Source: Geminocystis herdmanii PCC 6308
Lineage (GTDB): Bacteria; Cyanobacteriota; Cyanobacteriia; Cyanobacteriales; Cyanobacteriaceae
Assembly: GCF_000332235.1 (NCBI RefSeq)
Contig: NZ_CM001775.1
Location: 1,642,230-1,706,229, forward strand
Direction of reading: 5' to 3'
DNA: 64,000 nucleotides
In this document: positions 1 through 7,512 of the stretch, piece after piece
Layout: each line of letters begins with the position of its first letter
How positions within the stretch are numbered: the stretch's first letter is position 1
Program-made: the position numbers and the translations under genes
Notes under the pieces: generated by a model
What the model was told of the DNA's origin: nothing
What the model saw: only the letters and a program-made list of their open reading frames with translations
Database searches by the model: none

Positions 1-147
1 ACCAATAAAAGCAGTAATTTTTTGAGAAGGAATATCTAAATTTACACCCCTAACAGCTTTATGACTACCATAAAAAATGTCCACATTTCTTAATTCAAAT
101 ACGGGAATCTTAACAGATTCTTCTTCATATATTAATGATTCTTCCAT
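1..147 (-). CDS. pstB: Phosphate ABC transporter ATP-binding protein PstB (N-terminal part only)
   Basis: Only the first 49 codons lie in the window; the gene runs off the left edge on the minus strand. The visible peptide starts MEESLIYEEE and reaches ITAFIG, the beta strand just before the Walker A loop, with the segment VDIFYGSHKAVRGVNLDIP typical of PstB. PstB is the cytoplasmic ATPase that powers the PstSCAB high-affinity phosphate importer. The position, downstream of pstA on the same strand with a 137 bp gap, fits the standard order pstS-pstC-pstA-pstB. The nucleotide-binding motifs themselves are outside the window. Confidence 0.9.
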   Translation of the reverse strand, partial: MEESLIYEEESVKIPVFELRNVDIFYGSHKAVRGVNLDIPSQKITAFIG

Positions 148-284
148 GATTTTTTTCTTATTTAATTTAATATAATTTGACTAATAAATGAAATTTTCAG
201 AACTTAGAGCAATCCTCTTTGAATTGTGAGATTTTAAAAAACGATAGGAGAGAGTATTGTTAATTGTTAATTATTCATTACTTA

Positions 285-1169
285 TTAATAAATTTTTCTA
301 CGAGTAGCTAAACGAGCTAAAATACTGGTTATTAATACTAAGAATACCAAAATTAATGACCCTGCCCACGCTAATTCTTGTTGTGGTTTAAAAGGTAAAA
401 TCGCAAAATTATAGACTAATACCGATAAAGTGGCGATCGGTTCTTTAAACCCTTGCACAGACACATTAGGCCAAAAGTTCGAGAATAACGCTGTAAAAAT
501 TAAAGGAGCAGTTTCTCCCGCCGCCCGTGCGATGGCAAGAGTCACCCCAGTAATAATACCGGGTAGAGCCGCAGGAAGGACAATTTTTATTACTGTCTGA
601 TACTTATATGCACCAACTCCCAAAGCCGCCCAACGAATTTCTTGAGGTACAATTTTTAAAGCCTCATCGGTAGTCCGAATAATCGTAGGTAACATCAACA
701 CCGCTAAAGCCACACCCCCAGCAATGGCAGAAAAACCTACAATACCGCTAGAGACTAATAAACCGAAGGCAAAAATCCCCGCAATAATCGAAGGAACACC
801 ACTTAAAACGTTAGTAGCGAAGCGAATACTGGTGGCAAACTTATTGTTGTTACTGAACTCAGACAGATATACGGCGGCTAATACCCCAATAGGTACAGCA
901 ATAATTACAGCAATACCCACTACTACCAAAGTTCCAATAATCGCATTGGCTAAACCCCCTTCACTTAATCCGGGAGGAGGAGGTAATTGGGTAAATAAAT
1001 CAAAATTGAGACGACTAAAACCCTGTACAATAACGAAAAAAAGTACGGCAACTAAAGGAACTAAAGTTACTACCATACATAAAGCACTTAACCCTGTCAT
1101 TACCGAGCCTAAAATCACCCTAGGGCTAGATGATTTCTTTTTTAAACTGCCTATACTAAGAGTACTCAT
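285..1169 (-). CDS. pstA: Phosphate ABC transporter permease PstA
   Basis: A 294-residue inner-membrane protein, the usual length for PstA. It has a short charged N terminus (residues 1-17), a first membrane helix at about 20-48, a periplasmic stretch with QLPPPPG, then further helices from about 75 onward. The cytoplasmic EAA-type loop that contacts PstB is visible around residues 174-210 (IVPQEIRW, ALGVGAYK, LPAALPGIITG). With PstC it forms the phosphate channel. It lies 42 bp after pstC and is almost certainly co-transcribed with it. Assignment as PstA rather than PstC rests on length, order and the loop sequence. Confidence 0.95.
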   Translation of the reverse strand: MSTLSIGSLKKKSSSPRVILGSVMTGLSALCMVVTLVPLVAVLFFVIVQGFSRLNFDLFTQLPPPPGLSEGGLANAIIGTLVVVGIAVIIAVPIGVLAAVYLSEFSNNNKFATSIRFATNVLSGVPSIIAGIFAFGLLVSSGIVGFSAIAGGVALAVLMLPTIIRTTDEALKIVPQEIRWAALGVGAYKYQTVIKIVLPAALPGIITGVTLAIARAAGETAPLIFTALFSNFWPNVSVQGFKEPIATLSVLVYNFAILPFKPQQELAWAGSLILVFLVLITSILARLATRRKIY

Positions 1170-1211
1170 AAAATTTTTAAATATAAATATGAATCAAATA
1201 ATTATTCATTG

Positions 1212-2171
1212 TTACTCGTATTTTGCTTTTACTTGATTAACAATATATTCTGCAAGGATATTGACAATTAACGTTAATAACATTAAGACTAAACCTGCAT
1301 ACATCAGCGCCGAAATTTGTAACCCACTAGCTTCTGCAAACTGGTTGGCGATCAAAGATGCGATCGTGTTGGCTGGGTCTAAAATAGAGATACTGATACG
1401 GTTAGAGTTACCAATAATCATCGTTGCCGCCATAGTTTCTCCCATAGCACGACCTAAAGCTAACATAATTCCTCCCATAATCCCTGAAATGGCTGCTGGA
1501 ATTAAAACTCGGAAAATAGTTTCCCAACGGGTAGCCCCCAATCCAAGGGAGGCTTGACGTAAATCGGGGGGTAAGGAAGCGAGGGAGTCACGGGAAATGG
1601 CAATAATAATCGGTAAAATCATGATGGATAAAACAATCCCTGCTGGTAACATACCCGGTCCTGCAGGGGTAGTGCTAAACAGGGGAAACCAACCGAAATT
1701 CTGATTAAGCCAAGTACCAAAGGTAGTAGTCAAAGGTATTAAGACAAAAATACCCCACAAACCATAAACTACACTAGGAATAGCCGCTAATAATTCTACT
1801 AGGAAGACTAAAACGGTGCGAATATTTTCGGGGATAAAATCTTCACTTAAAAAAACCGCCGCCCCAACTCCTAAAGGAATAGCAATGATTAAGGCAATTA
1901 AAGATGATACGATCGTACCGTAAATAACCGCAATTACCCCATATTCATCGGTGACTGGATTCCAATTACTATTGGTAAAAAAACTAAAATTAAATTCTTT
2001 GATAGCAGGATAAGCACCTACGGCAACAATGAGAGCTACACTAATCAAAATTAAGCCAATACTCAGAGCAAAGGCAAGAGTTAACCATTCAAAACCTCGA
2101 TCGAAGGTTTTTTCAAAAGGGGATCTTTCCCTCATGATCAGATTATTATTAGAAGGATCAGACTGTGTCAT
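1212..2171 (-). CDS. pstC: Phosphate ABC transporter permease PstC
   Basis: A 319-residue multi-pass membrane protein. The cytoplasmic N terminus (about 30 residues) is followed by a membrane helix at about 31-54, a periplasmic loop (NFSFFTNSNWNPV) and five further hydrophobic segments. The EAA-like loop for coupling to PstB is at about 198-232 (SLPPDLRQASLGLGATRWE, LIPAAISGIMGG). PstC pairs with PstA to form the phosphate-conducting pore. It sits between the pstS copies and pstA, 229 bp downstream of the nearer pstS, a larger gap than elsewhere in the operon and one that holds a possible hairpin. Confidence 0.95.
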   Translation of the reverse strand: MTQSDPSNNNLIMRERSPFEKTFDRGFEWLTLAFALSIGLILISVALIVAVGAYPAIKEFNFSFFTNSNWNPVTDEYGVIAVIYGTIVSSLIALIIAIPLGVGAAVFLSEDFIPENIRTVLVFLVELLAAIPSVVYGLWGIFVLIPLTTTFGTWLNQNFGWFPLFSTTPAGPGMLPAGIVLSIMILPIIIAISRDSLASLPPDLRQASLGLGATRWETIFRVLIPAAISGIMGGIMLALGRAMGETMAATMIIGNSNRISISILDPANTIASLIANQFAEASGLQISALMYAGLVLMLLTLIVNILAEYIVNQVKAKYE

Positions 2172-2311
2172 TTTACTTAATAGTTATACTTTTGAGATCA
2201 TTTTAAATAAAGTCAAATCTTCTTTTTTGAGAAGTTGATATATTTTAAAATTTCAATATGATTTTTTGTAGAAATTGTTATTAGATTATCATTAATTAAT
2301 CTTTTCACGGG

Positions 2312-2356
2312 CAGGAAAGTTAATCAAAATAATTGACTTTATTCTTTCCTTACCTG
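2312..2356 (-). terminator. Hairpin in the pstS-pstC gap, possible attenuator
   Basis: AGGAAAG (2313-2319) can pair with CTTTCCT (2344-2350), and inside it TCAA (2324-2327) with TTGA (2333-2336). The gap has no coding signal. A partial terminator or an RNA-stabilising stem between the binding-protein genes and the permease genes would let the cell make more PstS than PstC/A/B; this role is inferred. Confidence 0.35.
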
Positions 2357-2400
2357 ATTCAACAATTATTGCCTATAACCTAAACTATGAAGGTTAAATT

Positions 2401-3525
2401 TTAGTTAACAGTGATGGTAAAATCTGGACTAATTTGATCCGCAACTTTTGCTACCGTTTCAATTACGTTTTGGGGTAAAGGAATATAACCTAAATCTGAG
2501 GCTACATCCTGCCCATAGGTTAAGGCATATTGAATCATGGCTTCCATGGCGATCGCCTTATTAGGATCATCATATTTTTGATAAGCTAAAATCCAAGTAT
2601 AAGTAACAATAGGATAAGAATTTTCTCCCGGAGGATCACTAATAAAAGCGCGTAAATTTTCGGGTAACTCGACATTGGCTAGTGCATTTGTACCAGTCTC
2701 TTCCGATGGAGTAATAAAATTACCTTCTTTATTTTCCAGAATCGCCATAGGAATATTATTTTTCTTAGCAAAGCCATATTCAACATAACCGATCGAGCCT
2801 TGATTTTGTTGAATAATTGCTGTTACCCCTTCATTACCCCTACCCCCTAAAAAAGTAGCACCTTGACGACCCCATTGAACAGAAGTCCCTTGTCCTATTT
2901 GAGTATTCCATTCTGGACTAATATCCGCTAAATGTTTTGTAAACACTCCCGTAGTGCCACTACCATCAGAACGATGCACAAAAGTAATATTTCGATCGGG
3001 TAAAGTTAAATCAGGATTATCGGCGACAATTTTGGGATCATTCCAACGAGTAATCGTACCCAAGGCAATACCCACATAAGTTTCCCGACTTAATTTTAAT
3101 CCTTCTACTCCCGGTAAATTATAGGCAAAAACGATCGATCCTGCGGTAACGGGTAAAAGTAAAACACCTCTACTCACCCCCGCCATCTGTTCATCACTCA
3201 TGGCAATATCACTAGCCCCAAAATCCACTGTACCTCTGGTAAATTGCTCGATTCCAGCACCACTACCCACAGATTGATAATTAACTTGTAGCATTGGCAC
3301 TAAGCGATTCAAGAGAACGAACCAGTTTTGATATAAGGGGGCGGGAAAAGTTGCCCCTGCACCAGTGAGGGTTAAAGGACTGGTAAAAGGTACAGTTATG
3401 GTGGGGGGTACTCCATCCTTTCCTACTCCTTCCCTAGTTTGATTATTATTACCACAGGCATTTAAACTCAGGGCAAAAGTAAGCAAGGTGAGAGATTTGA
3501 TTAATCGACTTCTGATAATTACCAT
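2401..3525 (-). CDS. pstS: Phosphate-binding lipoprotein PstS (second, downstream copy)
   Basis: A 374-residue periplasmic phosphate-binding protein. The N terminus is a lipoprotein signal ending in LSLNAC with the lipidated Cys at 24. Phosphate-binding segments of the family are visible: GAGATFPAPLYQNWF, SVGSGAG, DFGASDIAMSD and HRSDGSGTTGVF. It delivers phosphate to PstC/PstA. It lies 57 bp after a close paralogue on the same strand, and the two proteins share long identical stretches, so this is a tandem duplication. The linker after the Cys differs: here it is short and lacks the Gly/Thr/Glu-rich run of the other copy. The two may differ in affinity or expression, which cannot be judged here. 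Confidence 0.95.
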   Translation of the reverse strand: MVIIRSRLIKSLTLLTFALSLNACGNNNQTREGVGKDGVPPTITVPFTSPLTLTGAGATFPAPLYQNWFVLLNRLVPMLQVNYQSVGSGAGIEQFTRGTVDFGASDIAMSDEQMAGVSRGVLLLPVTAGSIVFAYNLPGVEGLKLSRETYVGIALGTITRWNDPKIVADNPDLTLPDRNITFVHRSDGSGTTGVFTKHLADISPEWNTQIGQGTSVQWGRQGATFLGGRGNEGVTAIIQQNQGSIGYVEYGFAKKNNIPMAILENKEGNFITPSEETGTNALANVELPENLRAFISDPPGENSYPIVTYTWILAYQKYDDPNKAIAMEAMIQYALTYGQDVASDLGYIPLPQNVIETVAKVADQISPDFTITVN

Positions 3526-3582
3526 TGTTTTTAACTATGTAGTTATTTTTTTCCCTATAAGATAACGGAAGAAGATTAAATT

Positions 3583-4734
3583 CTAGTTAACGTTGATGGT
3601 AAAATCTGGAGTAATTTGATCCGCCGCCGCCGCCACTTTTTCCACAACGTTTTGAGGTAACGGAACGTAACCTAATGCTGGTGCCGCTTTTTGTCCTTCT
3701 GTTAAGGCATATTGAATCATAGCTTCCATGGCGATCGCCTTGTTAGGATCATCATACTTAGGAAAAGCTAAAATCCAAGTATAGGTGACGATGGGATAAG
3801 ATTCTGCACCTTCGGGATCAGAAATAAAAGCGCGTAAATTTTCGGGTAACTCTACGTTAGCTAAAGTTGCAGAAGCCGCTTCATCGGTAGGGGTAATAAA
3901 TTGTCCTGCGTTATTTTGAATGGCAGCCATAGTCAGATTATTATTTTTCGCATAACCATATTCTACATAACCGATCGCACCCTCAGATTGCATGATTTGA
4001 GCCGTTACCCCTTCATTTCCTTTACCACCGATAAATGTACCGCCATCGGGTCCCCATTGTACGGTTTTACCTTCTCCCACTTTGGTATTCCAATCTTCAC
4101 TAATAGCCGCTAAGTGTTTTGTAAACACCCCAGTTGTACCACTACCATCAGAACGGTGAACAAAGGTAATAGACTTGTCAGGTAAAGTTAAATCAGGATT
4201 ATCAGCAACAATTTTGGGATCATTCCACTTAGTGATTTTTCCTAAAGCAATATCCACATAGGTTTCCCTACTTAATTTTAAACCTTCTACTCCGGGTAAA
4301 TTATAGGCAAAGACGATCGAACCTGCTGTAACAGGTAACATTAAAGCACCCTTACTTACTTTAGCGATTTCCTCATCTTTCATAGCAGTGTCACTAGCCC
4401 CAAAATCCACAGTACCAGCGGTAAACTGTTCTACCCCTGCACCACTACCCACAGACTGATAATTTACTTGTAATTTTGGTACTTGTTTATTCAAATCCAC
4501 AAACCAATTTTGATATAAAGGAGCGGGAAAACTAGCTCCTGCACCCGTTAAAGCTACGGTATTCTCGAAAGGAACTGTAATCGAAGCTGTGGGAGCTTCC
4601 GTGGGTGTTTCTCCTCCAGTTTCTCCTCCTCCAGTAGTCGTCGTTTCACCCCCACCACCACCACAAGCAGTTAAACTCAGGGCGAAAGTCAAGACGGATA
4701 AAGTTCCTATAAACTTATTTTTAGTTCTAATCAT
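3583..4734 (-). CDS. pstS: Phosphate-binding lipoprotein PstS (first copy of the operon)
   Basis: A 383-residue phosphate-binding protein, first gene of the minus-strand pst operon. I start it at the ATG at 4734 (MIRTKNKF), because this gives a compact lipoprotein signal ending LSLTAC with Cys 24; an in-frame ATG 13 codons upstream would add a stretch ahead of the signal. After the Cys comes a low-complexity Gly/Thr/Glu linker, then the conserved GAGASFPAPLYQNWF, SVGSGAG, DFGASDTAMKD and HRSDGSGTTGVF segments. Pho-box-like repeats lie 70-210 bp upstream, so induction by phosphate starvation through a SphS/SphR-type two-component system is likely. Confidence 0.95.
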   Translation of the reverse strand: MIRTKNKFIGTLSVLTFALSLTACGGGGGETTTTGGGETGGETPTEAPTASITVPFENTVALTGAGASFPAPLYQNWFVDLNKQVPKLQVNYQSVGSGAGVEQFTAGTVDFGASDTAMKDEEIAKVSKGALMLPVTAGSIVFAYNLPGVEGLKLSRETYVDIALGKITKWNDPKIVADNPDLTLPDKSITFVHRSDGSGTTGVFTKHLAAISEDWNTKVGEGKTVQWGPDGGTFIGGKGNEGVTAQIMQSEGAIGYVEYGYAKNNNLTMAAIQNNAGQFITPTDEAASATLANVELPENLRAFISDPEGAESYPIVTYTWILAFPKYDDPNKAIAMEAMIQYALTEGQKAAPALGYVPLPQNVVEKVAAAADQITPDFTINVN

Positions 4735-4805
4735 CGTACTTTTCAGAATTATTTTTATATTTAGAGTATTCAAGTTTTTATATTAGTATAATGTTGACTT
4801 TTTTT

Positions 4806-4824
4806 TGGTAAAGAAAAGGTTAAG
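4806..4824 (-). promoter_or_regulatory. Pho box, two direct repeats facing pstS
   Basis: On the minus strand CTTAACCT (4817-4824) is followed after exactly 3 nt by CTTTACCA (4806-4813). The cyanobacterial SphR/PhoB box is described as 8-bp repeats of the form PyTTAAPyPy(T/A) with 3-bp spacing; the first copy matches fully and the second differs at one base. It is 72 bp upstream of the pstS start. Confidence 0.65.
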
Positions 4825-4875
4825 AACTTAAAATTTCGTAAAAAAAAGAGATTCTTTCTCTTAAATCTTGTAAGA

Positions 4876-4940
4876 TAATTAAGAGAAAATGTTGATATTT
4901 TTAATGTTCATAAGATAAGAAAGGTTAAGAATAAATTAAG
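4876..4940 (-). promoter_or_regulatory. Second Pho-box-like cluster between pstS and sphX
   Basis: Minus-strand matches to PyTTAAPyPy(T/A) occur at 4922-4929 (CTTAACCT) and 4933-4940 (CTTAATTT), again 3 nt apart, with a weaker 11-bp-phased copy at 4911-4918 and a further single match at 4876-4883 (CTTAATTA). This cluster is nearer the divergent sphX-like gene (start 5034), so it may control that gene, although the repeats read in the pstS direction. Confidence 0.5.
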
Positions 4941-5033
4941 AAGTTTTCTGTTTCCTTATTGTCTTTTTTATTTTTTTCAAATATAACGAATATTTACTTC
5001 AATCTTTTACTTTACAGATATTTCAGAATTTTT

Positions 5034-6077
5034 ATGCTTAATAAAAAGTCATTCTTTCCCCAAAAAACGATGGTAACAGGGTTAATCTTATCTTTGTTAT
5101 TAACTGCTTGTGGAGAAACGAAACCAGAAGAATCAAAAACTGTTTCCATCGATGGTTCAAGTACTGTGTTTCCTATTACTAATTTAATTGTCGAAAAATT
5201 CAACGCTTTAGACTCCGATGATATTAGTGTGGACTCTAATTTCTCAGGTTCGATCGGCGGATTTCGTAATTTTTGCGAAGGCAAAACCGATATTAATAAC
5301 GCTTCCGTACCCATTCCCCAACGTTTTATGGAGGAGTGTAAAAAAAATGGGGTTGCCTATATCGAGTTACCCGTTGCCTTTGATGCTTTAACCGTTGTCA
5401 CCCACCCTAGCAATACTTGGGCAAAAACCATGACAGTGGAAGAATTAAAAACCATTTGGCAACCTTCGGCGGAAAATTCGATCGTGCGTTGGAATCAAGT
5501 TAATAGTCAATGGGCAGATAAAACCCTTAATTTATTTGGTCCGGGTAGAGATTCGGGTACTTTTGAATACTTTACTATAGCCATTATCGGAGAGAAAGAA
5601 AGCCGTAATGATTATGTGTTTAGTGAAGATGATGACGCTTTAGTTAATGGTGTAGCACAAGACCCCAATGCTCTGGGTTATTTCGGTTATGCCTATTATT
5701 CTCAACATCAGGATAAATTACAGGCGGTTTCGATCGACAATGGCAAGGGGGCGATCGTGCCTTCTGATGCCACCATTATGGATAATACCTATCGCCCCTT
5801 AACTCGTCCATTATTTATCTATGTAAATGCCAAAAGAGCGCAGGAAAACAAAGCCTTAGAGCAATTTGTGGACTTTTATTTAAGTAACGCTTCCAAAATT
5901 GTTCACGAAGTGGGTTATTTACCTTTACCTGAGTCTGCCTACGGTGTAGCAAAAATTCATTTTCAAAAAAATCGAGTGGGTACAGTGTTTAATGGTCAAC
6001 CTGTGTTAAATGCTACTATAAATGAATTATTAACTCGAACCTATGCAACGGAGGGGAAAGAAGGTTACGTTTATTGA
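5034..6077 (+). CDS. sphX: SphX-like phosphate-binding lipoprotein
   Basis: A periplasmic phosphate-binding-like lipoprotein of 347 residues when started at the ATG at 5034 (MLNKKSFF). An upstream in-frame start would add 25 residues before the signal and is less likely. The signal ends LLLTAC with Cys 26. The mature part begins VSIDGSSTVFPITN and has GSIGGFRNFCEGKTDINNAS and FGPGRDSGTFEYF, which mark the PstS/SphX superfamily but a branch distinct from the two PstS copies across the divergent promoter. SphX is a known phosphate-starvation protein of cyanobacteria. It is transcribed alone, away from pst. The symbol is by family resemblance and context. Confidence 0.85.
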   Translation: MLNKKSFFPQKTMVTGLILSLLLTACGETKPEESKTVSIDGSSTVFPITNLIVEKFNALDSDDISVDSNFSGSIGGFRNFCEGKTDINNASVPIPQRFMEECKKNGVAYIELPVAFDALTVVTHPSNTWAKTMTVEELKTIWQPSAENSIVRWNQVNSQWADKTLNLFGPGRDSGTFEYFTIAIIGEKESRNDYVFSEDDDALVNGVAQDPNALGYFGYAYYSQHQDKLQAVSIDNGKGAIVPSDATIMDNTYRPLTRPLFIYVNAKRAQENKALEQFVDFYLSNASKIVHEVGYLPLPESAYGVAKIHFQKNRVGTVFNGQPVLNATINELLTRTYATEGKEGYVY

Positions 6078-6103
6078 ACACACTTTATTTTGTATTGTAG
6101 ATT

Positions 6104-6160
6104 GCCTCGCAATATGTCGTGTAGCGTTGCGAGGCACGAAGCAGAAAGCAGTCTCGAAGT
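6104..6160. repeat. Dispersed GCGAGGCACGAAGC repeat with hairpin after sphX
   Basis: GCCTCGCAA (6104-6112) and TTGCGAGGC (6127-6135) form a perfect 9-bp stem with a 14-nt loop, followed by ACGAAGCAGAAAGCAGTCTC. Related GCGAGG...GAAGCAATCT sequences recur at 18811, 29341, 60469 and 60543. The rest of the 304 bp gap up to the next gene is AT-rich with nothing I can name beyond probable promoter sequence. The stem could also end sphX transcription. Confidence 0.55.
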
Positions 6161-6381
6161 TAACAGCAAAAATCGGCGAATGAATGAATTTCTTTCTCAA
6201 ATTTTTTCTCATAATTGATTTTTTATTTTTTGTTATGACTATTTACAACTACGAGACAAAGCTGTAAAAAATCTTAATATAAAGTAGTCTGGATTCAGTT
6301 TATTGTAGAAAATTAGCAATAAAAATGTTTTTGTAAATTTTTATAACCAGATTTTAAGACAATAAATAAGGATAAAAGAAA

Positions 6382-7110
6382 ATGAGTGTTAATCTAGCTA
6401 CCATGCTGAAAGAAGGTACAAAAAAATCCCATTCTATGGCTGAAAACATGGGGTTTATTAAGTGCTTCCTGAAAGGAGTTGTTGAGAAAAATTCCTATCG
6501 TAAACTAGCCGCCAATCTTTACTTTGTCTATGGCGCGATGGAAGCAGAAATGGAACGTTTAAAAGATCATCCCGTCGTGAGTAAAATTTATTTTCCTGAG
6601 TTAAATCGTGAGTCTAGTTTAGCAAAAGACCTTCAATTTTATTATGGTGCAAACTGGAAAAATGAAATTTCCATTACTCCTAATGGACAAGTCTATGTCG
6701 ATCGAATCCATGAAATCGCCAATACTTCCCCTGAATTATTCGCAGCACACTCCTATACTCGTTACTTAGGTGATCTTTCCGGCGGACAAATCCTCAAAAA
6801 TATTGCCGAAAAAGCCATGAATTTAGATGGTGAAGGTACTGCTTTTTATGAGTTTGAAACCATCAGCGATGAAAAAGCGTTCAAAAATATGTACCGTCAA
6901 GCCTTAAATGATTTACCTGTAGATCAAGAAACTGCCGATCGTATTGTACAAGAAGCCAATGACGCTTTTGGTATGAATATGAAAATGTTTCAAGAATTAG
7001 AAGGTAATTTGATCATGTCCATCGGTAAAATGTTATTTAATAGCTTAACCTCTCGCCGTCGTCGTGGCAGTACCGAATCTAACAATGCTGAATTAGCCAC
7101 CGCAGAATAA
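6382..7110 (+). CDS. ho1: Heme oxygenase HO1
   Basis: A 242-residue soluble enzyme that opens heme to biliverdin IX-alpha, CO and Fe2+, using reduced ferredoxin in cyanobacteria; biliverdin feeds phycobilin synthesis. The proximal heme ligand motif is EGTKKSHSMAE with His 17, and the distal helix has GDLSGGQ at 130-136. Length matches cyanobacterial HO1. The C terminus ends in a charged, low-complexity tail (RRRRGSTESNN). It stands alone; the [2Fe-2S] ferredoxin gene at 14.1 kb could supply its electron donor. Confidence 0.96.
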   Translation: MSVNLATMLKEGTKKSHSMAENMGFIKCFLKGVVEKNSYRKLAANLYFVYGAMEAEMERLKDHPVVSKIYFPELNRESSLAKDLQFYYGANWKNEISITPNGQVYVDRIHEIANTSPELFAAHSYTRYLGDLSGGQILKNIAEKAMNLDGEGTAFYEFETISDEKAFKNMYRQALNDLPVDQETADRIVQEANDAFGMNMKMFQELEGNLIMSIGKMLFNSLTSRRRRGSTESNNAELATAE

Positions 7111-7143
7111 GTAATGAGTAATGAGTAATGAGTAATGAGTAAT
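7111..7143. repeat. Heptamer tandem repeat (STRR), GTAATGA type
   Basis: More than four copies of a 7-bp unit (TAATGAG) begin directly after the ho1 stop codon. This is the short-tandem-repeat type common in cyanobacteria. No coding function is suggested. Confidence 0.85.
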
Positions 7144-7151
7144 AAAAGTTT

Positions 7152-7179
7152 GTAGAGATGTAAAATTTTACGTCTCTAC
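7152..7179. repeat. 28-bp palindrome GTAGAGAYGTAAAA/TTTTACGTCTCTAC
   Basis: A near-perfect palindrome; the arms GTAGAGATGTAAAA and TTTTACGTCTCTAC differ at one position. The same palindrome, interrupted by a MITE-like element, is at 14704-14935. A second small palindrome (CCTAAATTTAGG, 7179-7190) follows. Together they could act as the ho1 terminator. The remainder of the 402 bp gap to the helicase is AT-rich without recognisable signals. Confidence 0.7.
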
Positions 7180-7512
7180 CTAAATTTAGGTTGGGTAATT
7201 AATCGCTTCAAAAAATTCCTACCTATTTTTTTCGAGTATTTTATTAAAATCTTGATCACCTCGATCGTAAATTAGCTAAAATTATTAATAAACTCTTAAT
7301 CTCAATATCTTAGTTCTAAATAATTACCTTGAATATTAACTCTAACTCGATACTTATTATTAACAAAATTCTTAGTTTTTTTAATAGGTTAAAAGTATAT
7401 TTATTTTGATGAATCTTTATTTTGATCATTTCTTCTTTTTTTATACTCTACAATAAAATTATTCAATTAACTCTTTAATAAATATTCACTTTTAAACTCG
7501 ATCGAACTTAAT

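Noticed and set aside
724..1236. 170-codon plus-strand ORF over pstA
   Set aside because: Antisense to a clear permease gene; its composition follows from the complementary codons.
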